Part shown: one piece after another, positions 1-14,513 of the stretch
Numbering within the stretch: position 1 is the first letter of the stretch
Layout of the letters: every line of letters starts with the position of its first letter
NCBI GenBank assembly: GCA_018881555.1
Contig: JACAXG010000025.1
Coordinates: forward strand, 1,887,446 to 1,951,445
DNA from: Amblyornis subalaris
Taxonomy: Eukaryota > Chordata > Aves > Passeriformes > Ptilonorhynchidae
Length of the DNA: 64,000 nt
Direction: 5' to 3'
The notes under the pieces: generated by a model
Told to the model about the DNA's origin: nothing
Database searches by the model: none
The model's input: only the letters and a program-made list of their open reading frames with translations
Program-made: the position numbers and the translations under genes

Positions 1-3000
1 AGATTTGTTTTCCCTTTAATAAAGTATCTTCATTACAAACAAAGCCTCCGTATCTCTGTATGTCAGTCTGTTTAGCAAGGTTATTATAGAAGTACTGTTT
101 TTTCTTAAACTACTACTGAAAAATATTTCTCATAACAGAGTTTGTAAAGTAAAAGCAATATTAAGAATAGCATGTTAGCAAACATCATCACATTTATGTT
201 TAATTTCAAGGAAAAGGTAGTTGGTTATCTTTATATCATCCAGCAGGATTATGGCCTTATCTAGTATATAGGAATTTTGCAATTTTATGATGGCTATTAT
301 TACTTAATTACTAGCTCATCGAGACTTGCAGCGTTTTACGAGCACCTAGTGACAGAGAAATCCAGGATTTGTTCCAAATTGGGTTCGTAAACTGGACCAA
401 AAAGTCACTTTGGATTTCCACCTGTGAAAACAAGATTTTTGTTTATCCAGAACACTCCGCTGCAGGGCATTTCCAGCGTAAGGTGAAGGCTGGGCCCTGT
501 CCTGTGTGCTGGGGCACTGCCTGCTCCCGAGCAGAATTCTGCTGGCAGAGCCAGGGTGGCTCTGTTGGTATGTTAGTGCAGCCAGTTAGATAAATCAGCA
601 GGCTCTAGGCCTAGCCCTCGGTCTTCAGCGTTATCTGTACACTTTTATCTTGTACCGTAAAAGAATCCAGCTGATTTCAGTTGCTCTCCACTTAGGCTGG
701 CCTGCGCAAATCAGATTGCAGTGCTGAAGTTAGCAACATGATACCTATCATTCCTGTTGAATATGTGGAAAAAAAATCCCGCTGTCTGGGAGCTGGATCA
801 GACTGCAGACAATATGGACTTTAAAATGCATAATTAAGGGATTTTTTTGATTTTTATCTTTATGGAAATTTTTTCCCCAATTAAGAATAAAATTAGCTAG
901 GATAAACATTTAGGAGAGTCCTGTTTGAGGTAGAGGAGAGTCTTATTCACATCCTTCATTGTGTCTTATTCGACAGCCTGAACGAATTAGTGTCTTCAAA
1001 GTAATCTCTTAACTGAGGTTTTGTCTGTTTGGTTTTTTTAACTAAGAATTCTTGGAGGTGTGGTGATACCTGGAAAAATTACAAGTTTTAGTGTGCTCAT
1101 TTCACTGAGTGTCAATCTCTGTGACAAGAGTTACGTTTATCAGTTAAACTTTGTGTCTTGAGCCCAGTTTAAAGTTGTAAATGTAATCCAAGTATGGTAG
1201 ACATGGATCCATTGGGTCAGTCAGTTCCACACATCTAACATGTGTTTCACTTTCAGGTTAAGGGGTGTAAAATATCTGAGACCAAAAAAAGAAATAAAAA
1301 AGACAGTGTTGTGTATTTTCAATTATTTTGTGAAATCTTTGATTATAGAAGTCAAAATTATCATGATCAAATGTAAGGACTTCTGTAAGGGTATCTATAT
1401 TCTAGATAGAGGGCACCAGAATTTTGATAGCATTTGTTCTGTAAACTCTTTTTTTTTCGTTCTTGTTTTTTGATGTCCTGTTGATCCCTCAAAAACTAAG
1501 GTGCTGTCTGTTTAGACTGGCTAGTGGCCTTGCATCTTCAGGAAGGCACTATGCCGCAACACTCTAAACCATCCTGGAAAACAGATTATGCCCTTCCCTG
1601 CAGTGACTCTGTGACCCTTTGCACCTACCCACGGTGTGAGCTGGCTGTGTAACTAGAGACCCACAAAGTTGTTACTGTCTGGACAACAGGAAAGAGCTAA
1701 TGGTATCGAATACTATCAAAACCTAATACTGTGGCCAGATCTGTGCCTTAGGGGACTGTTTGGCTGTGCAAACACAGTCCAGGTCAGGTACGAGCACACA
1801 CGAGCTGCATTGCTGCTGCTGAGGCAGAGTGCACAGGCAGGGCTTACAGTTGTGGAGACACAGTGGTACCTGGAGCCCGCCTGGAACTCCTTGCAGCGTC
1901 CTGCACTGGTGCCTTCTTGGCTGAATGCAGGCAGTGTGTCACAGCACTGGAGCCAGGCGGGGTTTCTGGCACCGCTCAAGGAACAGACTCAGTGTCGCTG
2001 ATGCAGCAGACACTGCCCTGGATAGAGCAGTGGTGACCAGCATCCTCCCAGGTGTTGGTTTTCCTGGGTGTTTGGACCTTTTGTGAGAGGCAAAGACAGG
2101 CATGAATGTAGTCACTGTCCAAGGGAAGGAGTCTGCTTAAAATCAGTACATTGACCTTTTGGGCACCACTGGGGACTGCAAGGTTGGAGTAGAGGGGAGG
2201 CAAAAAAGGACTAAAAAATGCCTCCATTTGGGTAATCTCCAGTTTCAGAGCAGGATAGGTGTTTGAGACTAATGAGGCGTACCTATGACCATGCTAAAGT
2301 TGTCACCTTTCAAAAATTTGGGAAAATGATGACATACAATTTGGTTTTTAAGTAACCTTTACCAAGGAGAGCCCATTTGTGCCAGGTTTTCACTGCATCT
2401 TATCATGCAGCTCGTGCAGCTTTGATCCAGCATAGAGTTTACTTGAACCTGGTTTAATATCTCAGGGAATCACAGCATCATTGATTCCAACCAAAACGTG
2501 CCAACCAGTGTTCTTGACATTGCTGTTGCTTATTGCAGTACCCATTTGACTGGATTGTTATTGTTCAGATTCCTTTCTGGTTTTGTAATGGCTGCATTTC
2601 ACATTAAAGTTCAATGGTTTAATTAAGGAAATGACTGAATAGGAAGTTACTGTAACCATGATTTCAGCTATTGAAGAAAGATTTGCCCTACACGTGAGGA
2701 AATTTGTGAATCTAAGCTTTTTGTTAAATGTGCAACATCTACACATTGTTTTTTAAACCACTGATATTCAGATGAATAAATCACACCATTTTCCTTGTCT
2801 TTGTGGAGGTTTATTAGTTTGTTTCTAAGCACATAGGATAGTGCAGTGTCTTTCACTAAAGCATGGTTTTAAACAGAAATTATTTCCTTTGCAAGTTTCA
2901 TTGAGATCTGAAGACAAAACTAAGGACATTCTGTGTTTACAAATGTCTCTCAAAACATTTTATGTGCAGCTACGTAAAACCCCGAGTAACTGCTTGCTTT

Positions 3001-4162
3001 CAGTTTTGAGACTGGTCAGGGCTCTGCAGTCAGACTGCATCTTGGCATTGCTGTTCCCTCAGCAGTTGAGTGGGATTTAGAAGTTCTGCCTCCGTTCCGA
3101 GGTCTATCCAAGCCTGTTATGTGTTACATACATAGAGCTGCTCTCTACGTCAGAATATTAGGAAAAAAATATATGTATATCTACAGATTTAAACTGTATC
3201 AGTTTTCCACTTTATAGCACACCCACATAAAGCAGTTGATTCAGTCCGGCTAAGGAGTGTGGTAATGTCTGCTTTGAAGGGTGGAATAAGTGGCTGACAT
3301 GGATGTGGAGAGGGAATGCTGTGGCAGGGAGAGACATCTCTTAAATCAGATCTGCTACAAAAGAAATAGCAAAGTCTCAGCGAAGAAAAGGAGCTCACAT
3401 CTACTCAGGTAGTCCCAAGTCCCCACTCTGCCAAATGGTGTGTTTATTAGTTTGATCAGCTACCAAATAATTACAGTGGTATGGTAAATAGTATTACATA
3501 CTATCTGTCTTCTGAAGCTTGGAGTTTCTCAGCTTGAAAAGGCAGGGCTTTCTTCTCTCCCCCCCACAGTATGTTTACTTTATAGTTTACAGTTCATGAA
3601 AGAAGGAAGAAGGAGGAGTAGTCCAGCACAAACTGAGATCCATAGAGAGATAGCATAAAATAATTTCCATTGTAGGGTGAGGTGCCTAGCAGGTAATCAA
3701 CACTGTCAGTCAAGAACTAGCTGGTGGTTAATGAAAGGCACATTGCCTGGCTGTTTTAGCATTTCAACAAAGGAGTTCTAGCACAGTTTTCATTCAACTC
3801 GAATTTTATCAGCCAAACGTAATAGAAAATCAGTAATTAGACAATTTGAAGTATTTAATCGAACTGTAGTTGAGGAATCTAAAATATAGATTATAGGAGG
3901 ATGTCCTATTTTAAATGGAAATGTTATGGTAATACATTCTACAATTAACCTTTTAGTTAATTTAAGACTGCCTTTTGTTTTGTTAAAAAATTAAAGGTCG
4001 TCTACATTGGTGACATTTCAGAGACTTAACCTGATTTTTTTTAGGGGAAATAAACAGATTTTTTCTGAATTTCACAATAACGTTAGTAAAAACTACAGCA
4101 AGGAAGCTCAACATGAGTTAATTTGTTTTTTGTGGTTCTGCTTAAGTTGATTTGGGGTCGAG

Positions 4163-4193
4163 TATTACATATTTTGGTACAAAATATGTAATA
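4163..4193. repeat. Perfect 14-bp inverted repeat with 3-nt loop
   Basis: The left arm TATTACATATTTTG (4163-4176) is exactly the reverse complement of the right arm CAAAATATGTAATA (4180-4193). The spacer is GTA. Pairing stops at the flanking bases G4162 and T4194. The stem is AT-rich, could extrude as a cruciform, and is too short for a microRNA precursor. No neighbouring mobile-element sequence was recognised. Its function is unknown. Confidence 0.9.
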
Positions 4194-7100
4194 TTATTGT
4201 TTAATTTTTTAATGAAGATGCAAATTGGACTTTATTTTGCAGTTTAAGTAATTTATACCTCAAAGACTTAGCTTCTCCTATTTTTTTTTTCCAGTCTGTG
4301 AGAATGAGGAAAGAAAAATTTGGTCAGATCTGCTGGCAAAACCAATGCATAGCCCACTGAATATAGTCACCAAGGGATTAATGCAGCTCTCTTGTCTGTT
4401 TTTCACTCTGGCTTAGTTCCTACAAAATCATGTGCCTACATGATTTACTCCCATGGACTGTCATATTGTATGTCATCGCTAGGAAAAAGAGGTTTATTCT
4501 TTCTCAAGTTACTGAATACTGAATCAGATTTAAGAAAGCCAAAGACCTCGTAGTGTCAGAAAAAGTTAGGAGTTAGTTACTAGTGTCAGGAGCAGTTGAA
4601 GTTAGTATTACAACATAAGGATTTTTCTTCAGTCCTACCTCTTGTCATTACATTTGTAGTAGATTTCAGAACACTCCTTTTTCTCTGGGTGGTGTCACTT
4701 CCATACACACAAGCATAGAAGTTAATGGTGTGCTTACATAGTCTGAGGCACTGTTGGGAACAACTCTTCTGTGGAATGGAGTAGCAACTTCAGTGGAAAT
4801 ATAATGAACAAGGGGATTAAAATAGAATCATTTAAGCATATTTAGATTTTCAACTTTCTTTTCACATCTTTTAAATGATGTCTGTAATTCTGATGAAAAT
4901 TCTTCTTGAGTTGTGAAACAGTGGGCTCTACTCAGAAAACAATCTGAAATTCCTTGGATGCAAAATGTATTTTTTCACTTAGTGCAGAATGTGATTTATG
5001 TAACATCTCAGCTGACATGATCTGACATGTTTTTATGAATTCCTTTGCAAGGCAAAAGTGCCTCTAGTTGCAATTTATAGTAATGAGACTGTCTGCTGTA
5101 AAGTAACTGATTATGATGAAGGTATAAGAAGCAAGCATATTTGCCTTTCCAAGACATTACCCTTTCTCTGCTTCTGGAGTACCTAAGCCTGTGTTCTGCA
5201 GCAATGGTATCTGTGGCTCTCCAAAAGCACTCTGTCCAAACACATGTTTGTGTACTTCACCAAATACAGTCAGATGGTATTTTGGACTGGAGTTTATCTA
5301 ATTGGGTTAAAGACTGTATCTGACAGCTAAATTTGAAAAATACAACAAAGCTCCATCTATAATTATGTAAACAAATATTTACATGAGAACTTTTCAATTA
5401 GCTTTAGAATAGAGAAGGGTAAATCAAGCCTTAGGGTCAAAAGCAGTATTATGATTGCCCAGTTGTCTTCATTATGTACTTCTGGATTACATTAGGGGAC
5501 AACTGGACCAGGTCCTGAAGTGGGCAGTTGTTTACTGTAGTTTTGATGGATCAGTATCAAAAACCTGATGTGCGTGCATGGGCACATGTTCACAGATTCA
5601 TGTTAAAATGCTATTGACAAAATTATCCAAATTTAATTCCTGATAGAATATAATCGATTTCCTCCTAGTAAGCAGTCATAGAAAGTTCCCGTAGCCATTT
5701 GCTGAAATAATTTTTGTCTTAGGGCCGCTTTCAGCAAACACAGCTGGGAGTTTTGCTCTTCTCAGAAATGGGCGTAGCAAGTTGTACTTGCAAGCATGGA
5801 AACATTGTGAAGATCTGGTCCCTGGGGAGCTTAGTGCAAAATTCTTTTTGAACATCCCAGAATGGAGAAAATCCTGGCTATGCAGAGCCTCTGACAGAAG
5901 CTGCAATAGTGGAAGATAGGGGAAGGAGTTGCCAAGGCAGTGAAGAACTTCAAAGAATACTGGAACTAGGGGCGAAAGTTCAGCCTAATTCTTGTGTTAT
6001 CTGAACTCGTTCACCCAACTCTGCAGTGCATCTGCATAAAATGGGGTCTGGTTGTTGCAATAACCTCACTTTTCTGGAATATGACTGGAAACGTATTGTT
6101 TAAAAAATGGTTGTCAGTGCAAATGTTTTGAGTAAAATTCCATAAGGGAGCCCTAGACTGAGAGCAGCCACCCAGCCTCTTCCCAGGAAGGACACACACC
6201 TTCACCTGCTTGCCTTCTCCCAGCTGTGCTCCTGCCAGTGAATTTGTGATGGTCTTGTTAGACACTTCAGTGACCCAGCTCAACTCCCTGCCATGGCAGA
6301 AGGAAAGTTAGAGATTTGGGTTAGTGATTTGAATCAGTAAGCAAAAGAAACAGTGGATTAAGCACAAACCTCACAAAACTATGAAGCTCAGAGCAGGAAG
6401 GGGGAAAGGAGTAGAAGCTTTCTTCCTATTCAGCATCTCTGAGTATTAAATATGTTGAGGAGTAAATTCAGTAAATCACAAAAGCACAGTGTAAGTGCTT
6501 TCATTCTGGGTGAAATCTGGGACCTGCTGGTAAAGCTCCTATTGATCAGACCAGGATTTCATTCCAGATTTTATCCTTGATTTATGTGCATTGATATCGG
6601 TGAACAGACCTGTGAAATATGGTTGTGCAGTATCTGATAAATACTTTGAATCCAACTGAACAGAATGTGTTGAAAACAACTCTAAGAATCTATTTACCTA
6701 AATAAATGTAAAACTTAATTATGATGCAATAAAATATTTTCCCACCATGATTTGTGCTGCTGCCAGCCCATGACACTTGGTATGGAACATTAGTAAATAA
6801 TCCTGTGAGTTACTCCCTGAAATAAATTGTCCTAGCCATCTTGATTAATTTACTGATTACTGAACATAAATATTCAGATCATATCTGAATTTAAAATTAC
6901 AGATACTGAAATTATGATGGTGAAGACACAGACTCGGGATAGCAATGCAGTTGGTTGCTAGTTTAGCTCAGAGTGGAAGTGGCAGAAAACCCCTGTTTGC
7001 AGCTGGTGGATGTACAGAAAATGGCTTTGGTGTTCAGCTCCTGCTTTTCACCTGCCTCTGGTGCATCAGCCACACCCAATACCTTCAGGATCCTATAGCC

Positions 7101-10100
7101 CTTCAGGGAGGGGCTGCATCAGCAGCAGCTACACCCTTCGTTCATCTCCTAGAATGGGATCTGCAAGTTACCAGGCATGGGGAGCCTTCCACTGCCAGTG
7201 CTGAGTGCCTTGATGGTGGATGGTGGAGGCCTTTCATTGCCATGACCATGAACCAGATGACCTTTATGAGCACTGAAGTTACATGGGAGGAAGAATTTTT
7301 TTATTCTGAAGACAGATCTGTTGATCATTGTGTTCTCTGTTATATTGATGTTGTGTAGGTGCTGCAAATGTAGCAAGTACACAATTTCAACACTCAGAGG
7401 GGTAGAGCTTGTATTTTTAGGGGAAAAATACAGTTTACAGCTTCTTTGGCAGACTGAAATCCACAATGCCTGTCAGAGACGTAAGCAATTCCAGGTACTT
7501 CAAGTATCAAGGTTTATTTGGATATTTTTATTTTAAAGATATTAAAAATGAGATAAGATAAAGACTCATTATTGAACGTTTGCTTAACTTCTGACATATG
7601 ATTTTGTTTCTTCACTTTGTGCTCTAAATTAGGTCATTAAAATCAGATTGTGTATTATAACCAAACGTCTTTCTGTTTATATGTGATTATAAAACAAACA
7701 TGAAGGGTAAAGGCTGTAATTTTGAAACAGATAAAATTTATATGCCCCTATGAAATCTATATGGAAATTAGTTTCTCACACTCCAACTGAGATGATGTAA
7801 ATGGACCCCGGAGAGCCAGTACAGTGTTGATGGTGTATTCAGGGGAGCTGGAGCACTGCAAAGACATTTGCAGGTCAGAAATGAGGTTAATTGACAGGGA
7901 AGTGTGTGAGGACGAGAACAATTTGCACAGTGCTTGTCAGTGGGTAGAGCTGTCAGTTCTTCACTTGACTACTAGTATTTGTCGAACAAACATGACAGGA
8001 CTTCATTCCAGGGAAAGGAAAAAAAGCCAAGAGTCATCTTAGGACAACAACATTGTTTGGAAAGAGTGGTGTTTTGTGGTTTTGTTCTGAGATACCCACA
8101 TGTATGTACCTACTGTACCCAACCCCGAGACGGCTCTCCGCTGCTGCCGGTGTGCCTGCTGTCTGCAGCAGAGCTTTGCAGAGCAGTACCTGCTCTGACT
8201 TTTCCTCAGGTATTTTTCAAGCCCACGCTTGAGTATACAAGCCTGATTTTGCACTAGTGATGACAACTCCATCTTTTTTGATGTATCATATCATAACTGA
8301 CTTTCTGTCTTCTTCCTTTTTTTCCATGTGCGTTATGATTCCTGCCTGCTTCTCACTGCATTAGTACAAAATTTGCTTACTATGCAAATAGTGCGTGTTT
8401 CATTCAAGGCTTCAAAATATATGTCCCAATTTATGGATGAGGCAAGAGGCTGAATTTTTTTTTTCTATAACAACAGTGCACTGACAAATCTGAAGCTGTT
8501 TCTTGGCCTTAGATACCAAGAAAATAACTCACAAAGGAGTAAAATTTATGTCTGGCTGATTTGTGGTCAGACCTTCCACTCTTAGTATTGTGCAGTGATT
8601 TACCTTATCATTGTCATTAACTGTCCTCAATCTTTTAACATATTTTAATTGTAGGAGTCTTTTAATTTCTTTTCTTTCTCATTTCTAAAATTCTCATAAA
8701 ATATTAACCATTCAAGCCTGGTCCATATGATGAATAATGTCATCCAAGAAAACCCAGCACACCAAAACTGAACATATTGTGGCTAGAAAGAGCCTCTTTT
8801 CTGTTTAAAAGACAGCAGATATAACCTTGCTTTAAAACCCTACAAACTGAAGTTCTAAAAAAAAGTTTGTGTATTTCTAGATATTGCTTCATCTTTTATT
8901 AATATTTGTATTAAAATGTAAATATATAAAAATCAAATAGCTGCATGGAATGAGTTTCCTAGAAAATACTTAGCAAATATTTTTTCTTTTTTCTTCTATT
9001 GTTCCATAAATTTATTCTGCACAAAATGTAAAAATACACAGTCAAAAAAGCATTTCAAAAGAGTGAGCCTCAGTAGCCTCAGTTAAAAAATAAATCTGAT
9101 TCAATATAATGTTGATGAACTTTCTACCTTGTTAATAATGAAGCAGAAAAAGCAATATGCTTTGTCATTTTGGACAGACTTTATTATTTTATTCTACAAT
9201 AAATTCGGCAACTGTTTACAGACTTTGACTGCTTTATAGTTTGAAGCAAGTGTCTGGCAACATTATGAAGCTAATGGCAGAAATGAGATCTCTAAGAGTC
9301 ATTTCAGTTCATTCCACAAATGAAGATTAGATTTTGTTCTGTGTTTTAATTACTGATGATGAGCAGTCTCCTTAAATTTCTGTTACATAGTAATCCTTTA
9401 CAGTAACTATGTTTCATACTTGTACTTCCCAGAATATACAGGGTATATTTAGGAAGGGGATTTGTTTGACAGTGGAAATGCTTCTATAAGGAAGTATCTT
9501 GTCATGGCTTTCAAATAATGAATAGTGCGTTCCATAATATAAAATGCTGGCATGGCATTAACAGGAGATTGTGTTGCTCACTGTGTTCATATTCTTAACA
9601 CCAGCCATCAGTGGAGGAATGGCAACAATTACTTATAATCGTGCAATTTATATTAAGTGTCTTTCCAAGAACATTTAAGGAAGCATGGAAGGAATGAACA
9701 GCAAGCTAAAATGAATAGGAATCAAAGCATGTCATTGGAGGTGCAACCTCAGTGGCCACAGCAGACACATTCTGTGAGCGCTGCAAGGAGCAGAGGACTG
9801 CTCTTTTTTCGCAGAGAGCAGTTGGATTTAAGGGAAGAAAACTCTGCAGTAGAGGTGGAAGGAAAATCAGAGACAGGTTGGAGGTTTCCCGGAGCGAATG
9901 AGATGATGTGTTCAGATTAAAAAAAATGTATTACAGTGATTGTGCACAGGTATTTTATAATGAGTGATAATGTGGCTTTTTTTCATATTCTAATGTAGAG
10001 TATGAGTAATTTGGTACTTTGGTACTAGTATTTGAAATGGTGCAGCTGAAAAAGATTATTTGTTTTCCCCTTTTGGTTGTGATCATCATGGAGATTCTTT

Positions 10101-10807
10101 TCTTATTGTTGAATATATTCATGTGATTATTTTGAAGACTGCATTCTTAAACAACAGCTTCTCATTGTGTATGCAGTACCTCACTCTTAGCAGATCATAT
10201 ACTTCTGCAGAAGTCATTGTTTCATAATAATTTTCTTTTTCTAATAAAGAAGAAAATTTACAGAAGATTTTATATAGAAAGTGTTTGGCATATTCACAGC
10301 ATTACTATGTCCCATTTCTACTGACCTTTCCTCCTCATCCTCACTTAGCAAGATACAGATTTTTTTTTCATTACCTGCATACCGGGAATACTTAAATAAA
10401 AGCAATTAATTATGAGATAACTTATCTCTAAAGGAGCTTCCCATGTAATGAAGTTTACTCCGTTCCTCTGGCTGTTAGAAATTTTCCTGCTTTCAGTTCT
10501 AATAGATGAATTTAAGCCTACGATTAAAAATCTGCTTCTCTATGATATTCAGTTTCGTATATCCCTTTATTAACACTTTGCAGGAAATACTTAATACCTC
10601 TCAAAGTTCAGCCCTGCATGCTGTTTCCTTGGCTTGCATAGGGTATTTAAAAGTATTTTTGCATTGTTGTGGCTCAGCTTCCTGCCTGCTCTGGTTTCTA
10701 TCTTTCTCCATGGGACTGGGTGTGATGGATGCACAAGGAACTGAGCATTGTGGTGAAAGCCTCTTAGGTACCCTCAAGGTAGGGAAATGAGGTGCCCTGT
10801 CACTTTT

Positions 10808-10817
10808 CCACTAGTGG
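10808..10817. other. 10-bp palindrome CCACTAGTGG
   Basis: CCACTAGTGG is self-complementary and resembles the core half of a CTCF site on both strands. The flanks do not complete the longer CTCF consensus, so this is a weak observation rather than a regulatory call. Confidence 0.25.
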
Positions 10818-11799
10818 GTCTTCGGAAGGCCCTTAAGCGGTCAGGAGAGAAGAGTTGTAAGGAAATTCAGGAGATCCAGTCTGGACTCACAGCGGTGTGC
10901 AATAGACTGTAAGTTTCCCATTTAAAGCAGATCCAGAGCTGAGAGACCATCTGTCCTACAGAGGCACTGAATGCCCTGAGGGGAAATAGCTACTTTGGTT
11001 GAATTTTGAGATAAGTAAGGGAAGCCATGAATTTGATTTAGAACAGAAATGGTAAAGTAGAAGCTTAAGTGTGTAGAACTGTTTTTAAAATAATGGCTTA
11101 GTTTTGCTAGTCTACTATTTTTTAACATTGATAAACATTACTGGAAAGATTCTTGAGTACTTTCAGTTGTCTCCAGGTCTCCAGACAAATATTTCTTTCT
11201 GTATTTACAACATCTCTCTGCAAACCTACAAGGAAACAAACAAAACAGAACATGTAATTGCAACACTGTATTTCCAAAATGCACTAGGGCTGCTCACAAG
11301 TTTTCCCTTTTTTCTGAATAAGCAACTCTGGGTAATTTAAAGAAGCTCTGAATGATTTATAGAGGCACTCTTAGACCCTGTGGTCACACTTTTCCCTCAG
11401 GATCAAAATGAATTGCTTGTTTATGACTGCAAGCAGCAGTATGCCTGGCTACCTGCAAATCTGTTCACACCTGTTGTGTGCAGTTAATAACAAAGTCCTT
11501 GAAAATGTGATTTAAATGATCATATTTGTATACATTTTATAGATTAGGCATCTCAGTTTTGGGATTGCTAAATCAGTAAGACTGAGACTGTTCCTTGCAA
11601 ACAAGGCATTCTTCTTACATCCCAGAAAATATGTAGGAGAACTGTTGTCAGTACTTGAACTGATATATCACTGCACGAGTACTGAAAAGTCCAAGCAATT
11701 ATCTTGAGCTTTATCAACTTAATCTCAAATACAGGGTTTTACACAGAAATAATTTTGCATATGTTCAAGAGTAAGAACAGAGCAGCTTTTTCATATGAG

Positions 11800-12118
11800 C
11801 GTAGGTTCAGATTGGAAGGGACCTCAGGGGATCTCTAGTCCAACCTCCAGCCCAAAGCAGCATCAGCAAAAACATCAGGTCTGGTTGCTTTGGGCTGTAT
11901 GCAGTCTGGTCTTGAAAATGTTCAAGGATGGAGAGTGCACAGCCTCTCAGAGCAATGTCTGGTTGTCCTGATGTCCAGTCAGAAACTCTCTTGTTTCAAT
12001 TTAGCTCTGCTGTCCCTTTCTCTCCAGACACACTGCTGTAAGGAGTCTGGCTCTGTATTCTTGATAACCTTGTCAAAGCTATTGGAAAGCAGCTATTTCT
12101 CTGTTTGAGACAAAAATG
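11800..12118 (-). mobile_element. CR1-type LINE fragment, 3' end, 5'-truncated
   Basis: On the + strand the segment opens with TTGGAAGGGACCT (from about 11812), then TAGTCCAACCTCC, GTCTTGAAAATGTTCAAGGATGG and an ACACACTGCTG...GAGTCTGGCTC block. It ends near TATTGGAAAGCAGC. This order matches the reverse complement of the 3' region of avian CR1 non-LTR retrotransposons, so the element lies on the - strand with its 3' end near 11800. It covers only about 320 bp, as expected for 5'-truncated CR1 copies. The usual 8-bp terminal microsatellite is not preserved, and many substitutions suggest an old insertion. No reverse-transcriptase coding region is present. The boundaries are approximate. Confidence 0.8.
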
Positions 12119-14215
12119 GAGACAGGTTCCTCAAGCCTTTTAAAAAGAACAGAAAATGTTGATAGGTGCATTAGCACTTGGGAAATTACATCAAGTTTTC
12201 TTCACAGAAAATTCTGTAATGAGTTCTTCCATAACAAAAATAAATAATCAGATAGCATTAGATTGTGATCGAGGAGATGTTTACAGGATTATATTTGTTG
12301 TTGTGTGTTTTCCTAATATGTTAGGAAAGAGGGCATGGGTAACTGAGAGGAATGTGCCACATACTGAATCTAAGAGAGAGAAATCGTATCCAAATCACGG
12401 GCAGCCTTGGGACATGTGACAGCAGAGAGGGCAACATGGCAGCATTTCAGATACTGCTTTGGAATATTCTTGAGAGCCTTCCCTGCTATGACAGTGACTG
12501 AGACCCAATCGAGCTTATAGTGTTTACATCCCTCCAGCCTCTTCCCTGGGGGATGGGGCAGGAAGAGGAGAGGGAAGGAAACAAGGGATGATTGATGGGT
12601 TTTGAAAAGCTTTTCCCTGCGAGGGGAAGGTGTGGTCACTATACGCATCTCCAGCTAACAAAGCCCTCCCGTAGGTGGAGCAGACGTAAGCTTTGTCCCC
12701 CTTTTGGGGTGACTGCAGCACAGTCCAGAAAATATTTTTCGTGTTTTTCAGTTGGGCATAGAGATTTGAGCAGAGAAGTAGCCTGTCACTGTTACAGTTT
12801 GTACTGCTTTAAGACGGCGCTTCAGCACTGGGTCTGATTGTGACATCTGTGACCAAGGGGCTGTAACAAGTAAGAACAGAGCACAGATCGACTGCTGTAT
12901 GTGGTACATCTCAGGAAGGCATGAGCACACAGCTACACTTCCGTCAAATTAAGCTACAGGTACATGAACATATTAAGCCAATATAATCTGATACTGCTGC
13001 CGACACAAGCACTCATATCCACCCTCTCGCCCCTGCCTATTTTTGTTCATAGGCACCTCCTCCATTGTACTGGCACAAGCATCAGCACAGCCACATGCTG
13101 AACCTGACAAAGGAAATGATCTGGAAGAAAATTAACCTGATCAGAGGAAACAGAAAAGGTTTCACCCAGAATCAGTTGCTGAACTGTTGCTTTTTCAGCA
13201 TTGATGCCAACTGATGATGTTGTAAAGCAGGCATGAGGCCTTAACCAGACCAGGGAATCTGAATTTATCCTAGCATTAAGCCTGTGTGCTAGCTTTATGC
13301 CAGCAGTGGGAATACGAATGTTCTTCCATCATCCAGCATGAAGTTAGGGTAGTACAGATAGACGGCACCTGATCTGACATAAAGTCTGCTGGTCCAAACT
13401 TATTCCATCAAACGTTTTCCAGTGCCAGTGATCACCATGTGGCTGCAGTGCTTTCATCCAGTACTAGCAGCCCTCAAACGTGTGTTATCAAATCAAGACC
13501 AAAGTGAATGGGATCCATTTTAGGACTTGAAAGAGGGGAAAAAAAGGAAAGTTGTGCAGAATGTAGTTCTGCCAAGTGTTCATGCTTTTTAACCGTAAGC
13601 TGTATTCAGATGAGCTCTGATCTGTGCTGGCGATATATTAGGATACTAAAATACTCAGAGATTATTTCTAGGAAAGTGAGTAATTGAAGATTGTGGGTTT
13701 TTGTAAATACTAGCATTGTCAGATGTTATTTGGCCTTTCGGTAATGAACTACCTGGCAATTTTCTATTTCTTCGCAGATGTTTCCCATGGTCATATCGGG
13801 GTGTGTGGGATCGGGGCCACTATATTGTCAGAAAGAGGAAGAGAAACCAAAAGGTGCCGGGTGATGCATGTCCGTGACAGAAGTTCTGCAGCGTCACTGA
13901 TCAGAGTCAGGAACCTGACAGAGCTATAGCTCTGGACTTTCTTAGAAACTAGATTGTCAACATCACTGGGTAATGTAAATATAGTAATGTAAACAGTGCA
14001 GACTACTAGTGAGTGAAGCTGGGAACTCCTTGTCTCCGTGCGTCCCAGTCTTACTGCCTAAGAACGGTAACGTTTCCTAGGCCTAAATTTCGTGAAGAAA
14101 CGATGAATTTCCCCTTGCTTCCCAAACGCTGCCTTGAGGCACTGGAGAGGGCTGTGACCGGATGTTCCTCCCCCCTCCCCATCCCTAGTCAAGAAAAACT
14201 TAAGAGAGTTAAAGC
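12119..14215. other. Non-coding region between CR1 relic and promoter
   Basis: I see no supported gene. A GC-richer, purine-rich patch lies near 12530-12720. From about 14100 base composition rises toward the CpG island. The ORF that crosses into the island from 14013 is an open frame in GC-rich DNA and is not supported as a gene. Confidence 0.65.
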
Positions 14216-14513
14216 CTGCAGTATTTATCGCCTCGGAGCGGCCAGCCCTGCCGTTCGGGGGTACCCCACACCCGGCTGCGCGCGCCCCACCCGGGCCACT
14301 GCGGGATGTCCCGCTCGGGCCGCTCGGGGGTCGGGACCCCGCCGGGCGCGCCCCGCGGCGGAATGCGCGGCACGCGGGCCCGCCGCCCCCCCGCGCCCCT
14401 CTCAGGCGCAACCATTGCGCGGCGTTTGGGGGGGAGCGCGCCCGCCGCCCCGCTCCGCGCCTCCCCCGGCGCCGCGCCCGGCTCCGCGCTCCCCGCACCG
14501 CGCGGGACGGGAC

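Larger units (their letters stand above)
1..11799. other. Upstream non-coding region (intergenic, or intron of longer RBMS1 isoforms)
   Basis: I see no supported gene here. All ORFs are short (at most about 137 codons), overlap in several frames and resemble no family I recognise. The sequence is AT-rich and mostly unique. Somewhat GC-richer patches lie near 1780-2000, 6120-6300, 6940-7250 and 8100-8220, none with coding structure I can support. Homopolymer runs occur, for example T at 8455-8464. The notable structure is the perfect hairpin at 4163-4193, listed separately. RBMS1 in other vertebrates has a second N-terminus from a different first exon, so this stretch could be intronic in that isoform. 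I saw no matching exon here, but a by-eye search is not exhaustive. Confidence 0.7.

Noticed and set aside
4163..4193. Hairpin considered as a microRNA precursor
   Set aside because: A 14-bp stem with a 3-nt loop is far too short for a Drosha/Dicer substrate.
6945..7358. 137-codon + strand ORF
   Set aside because: No recognisable family, a second overlapping frame and an antisense frame in the same place, and no promoter or splice context.
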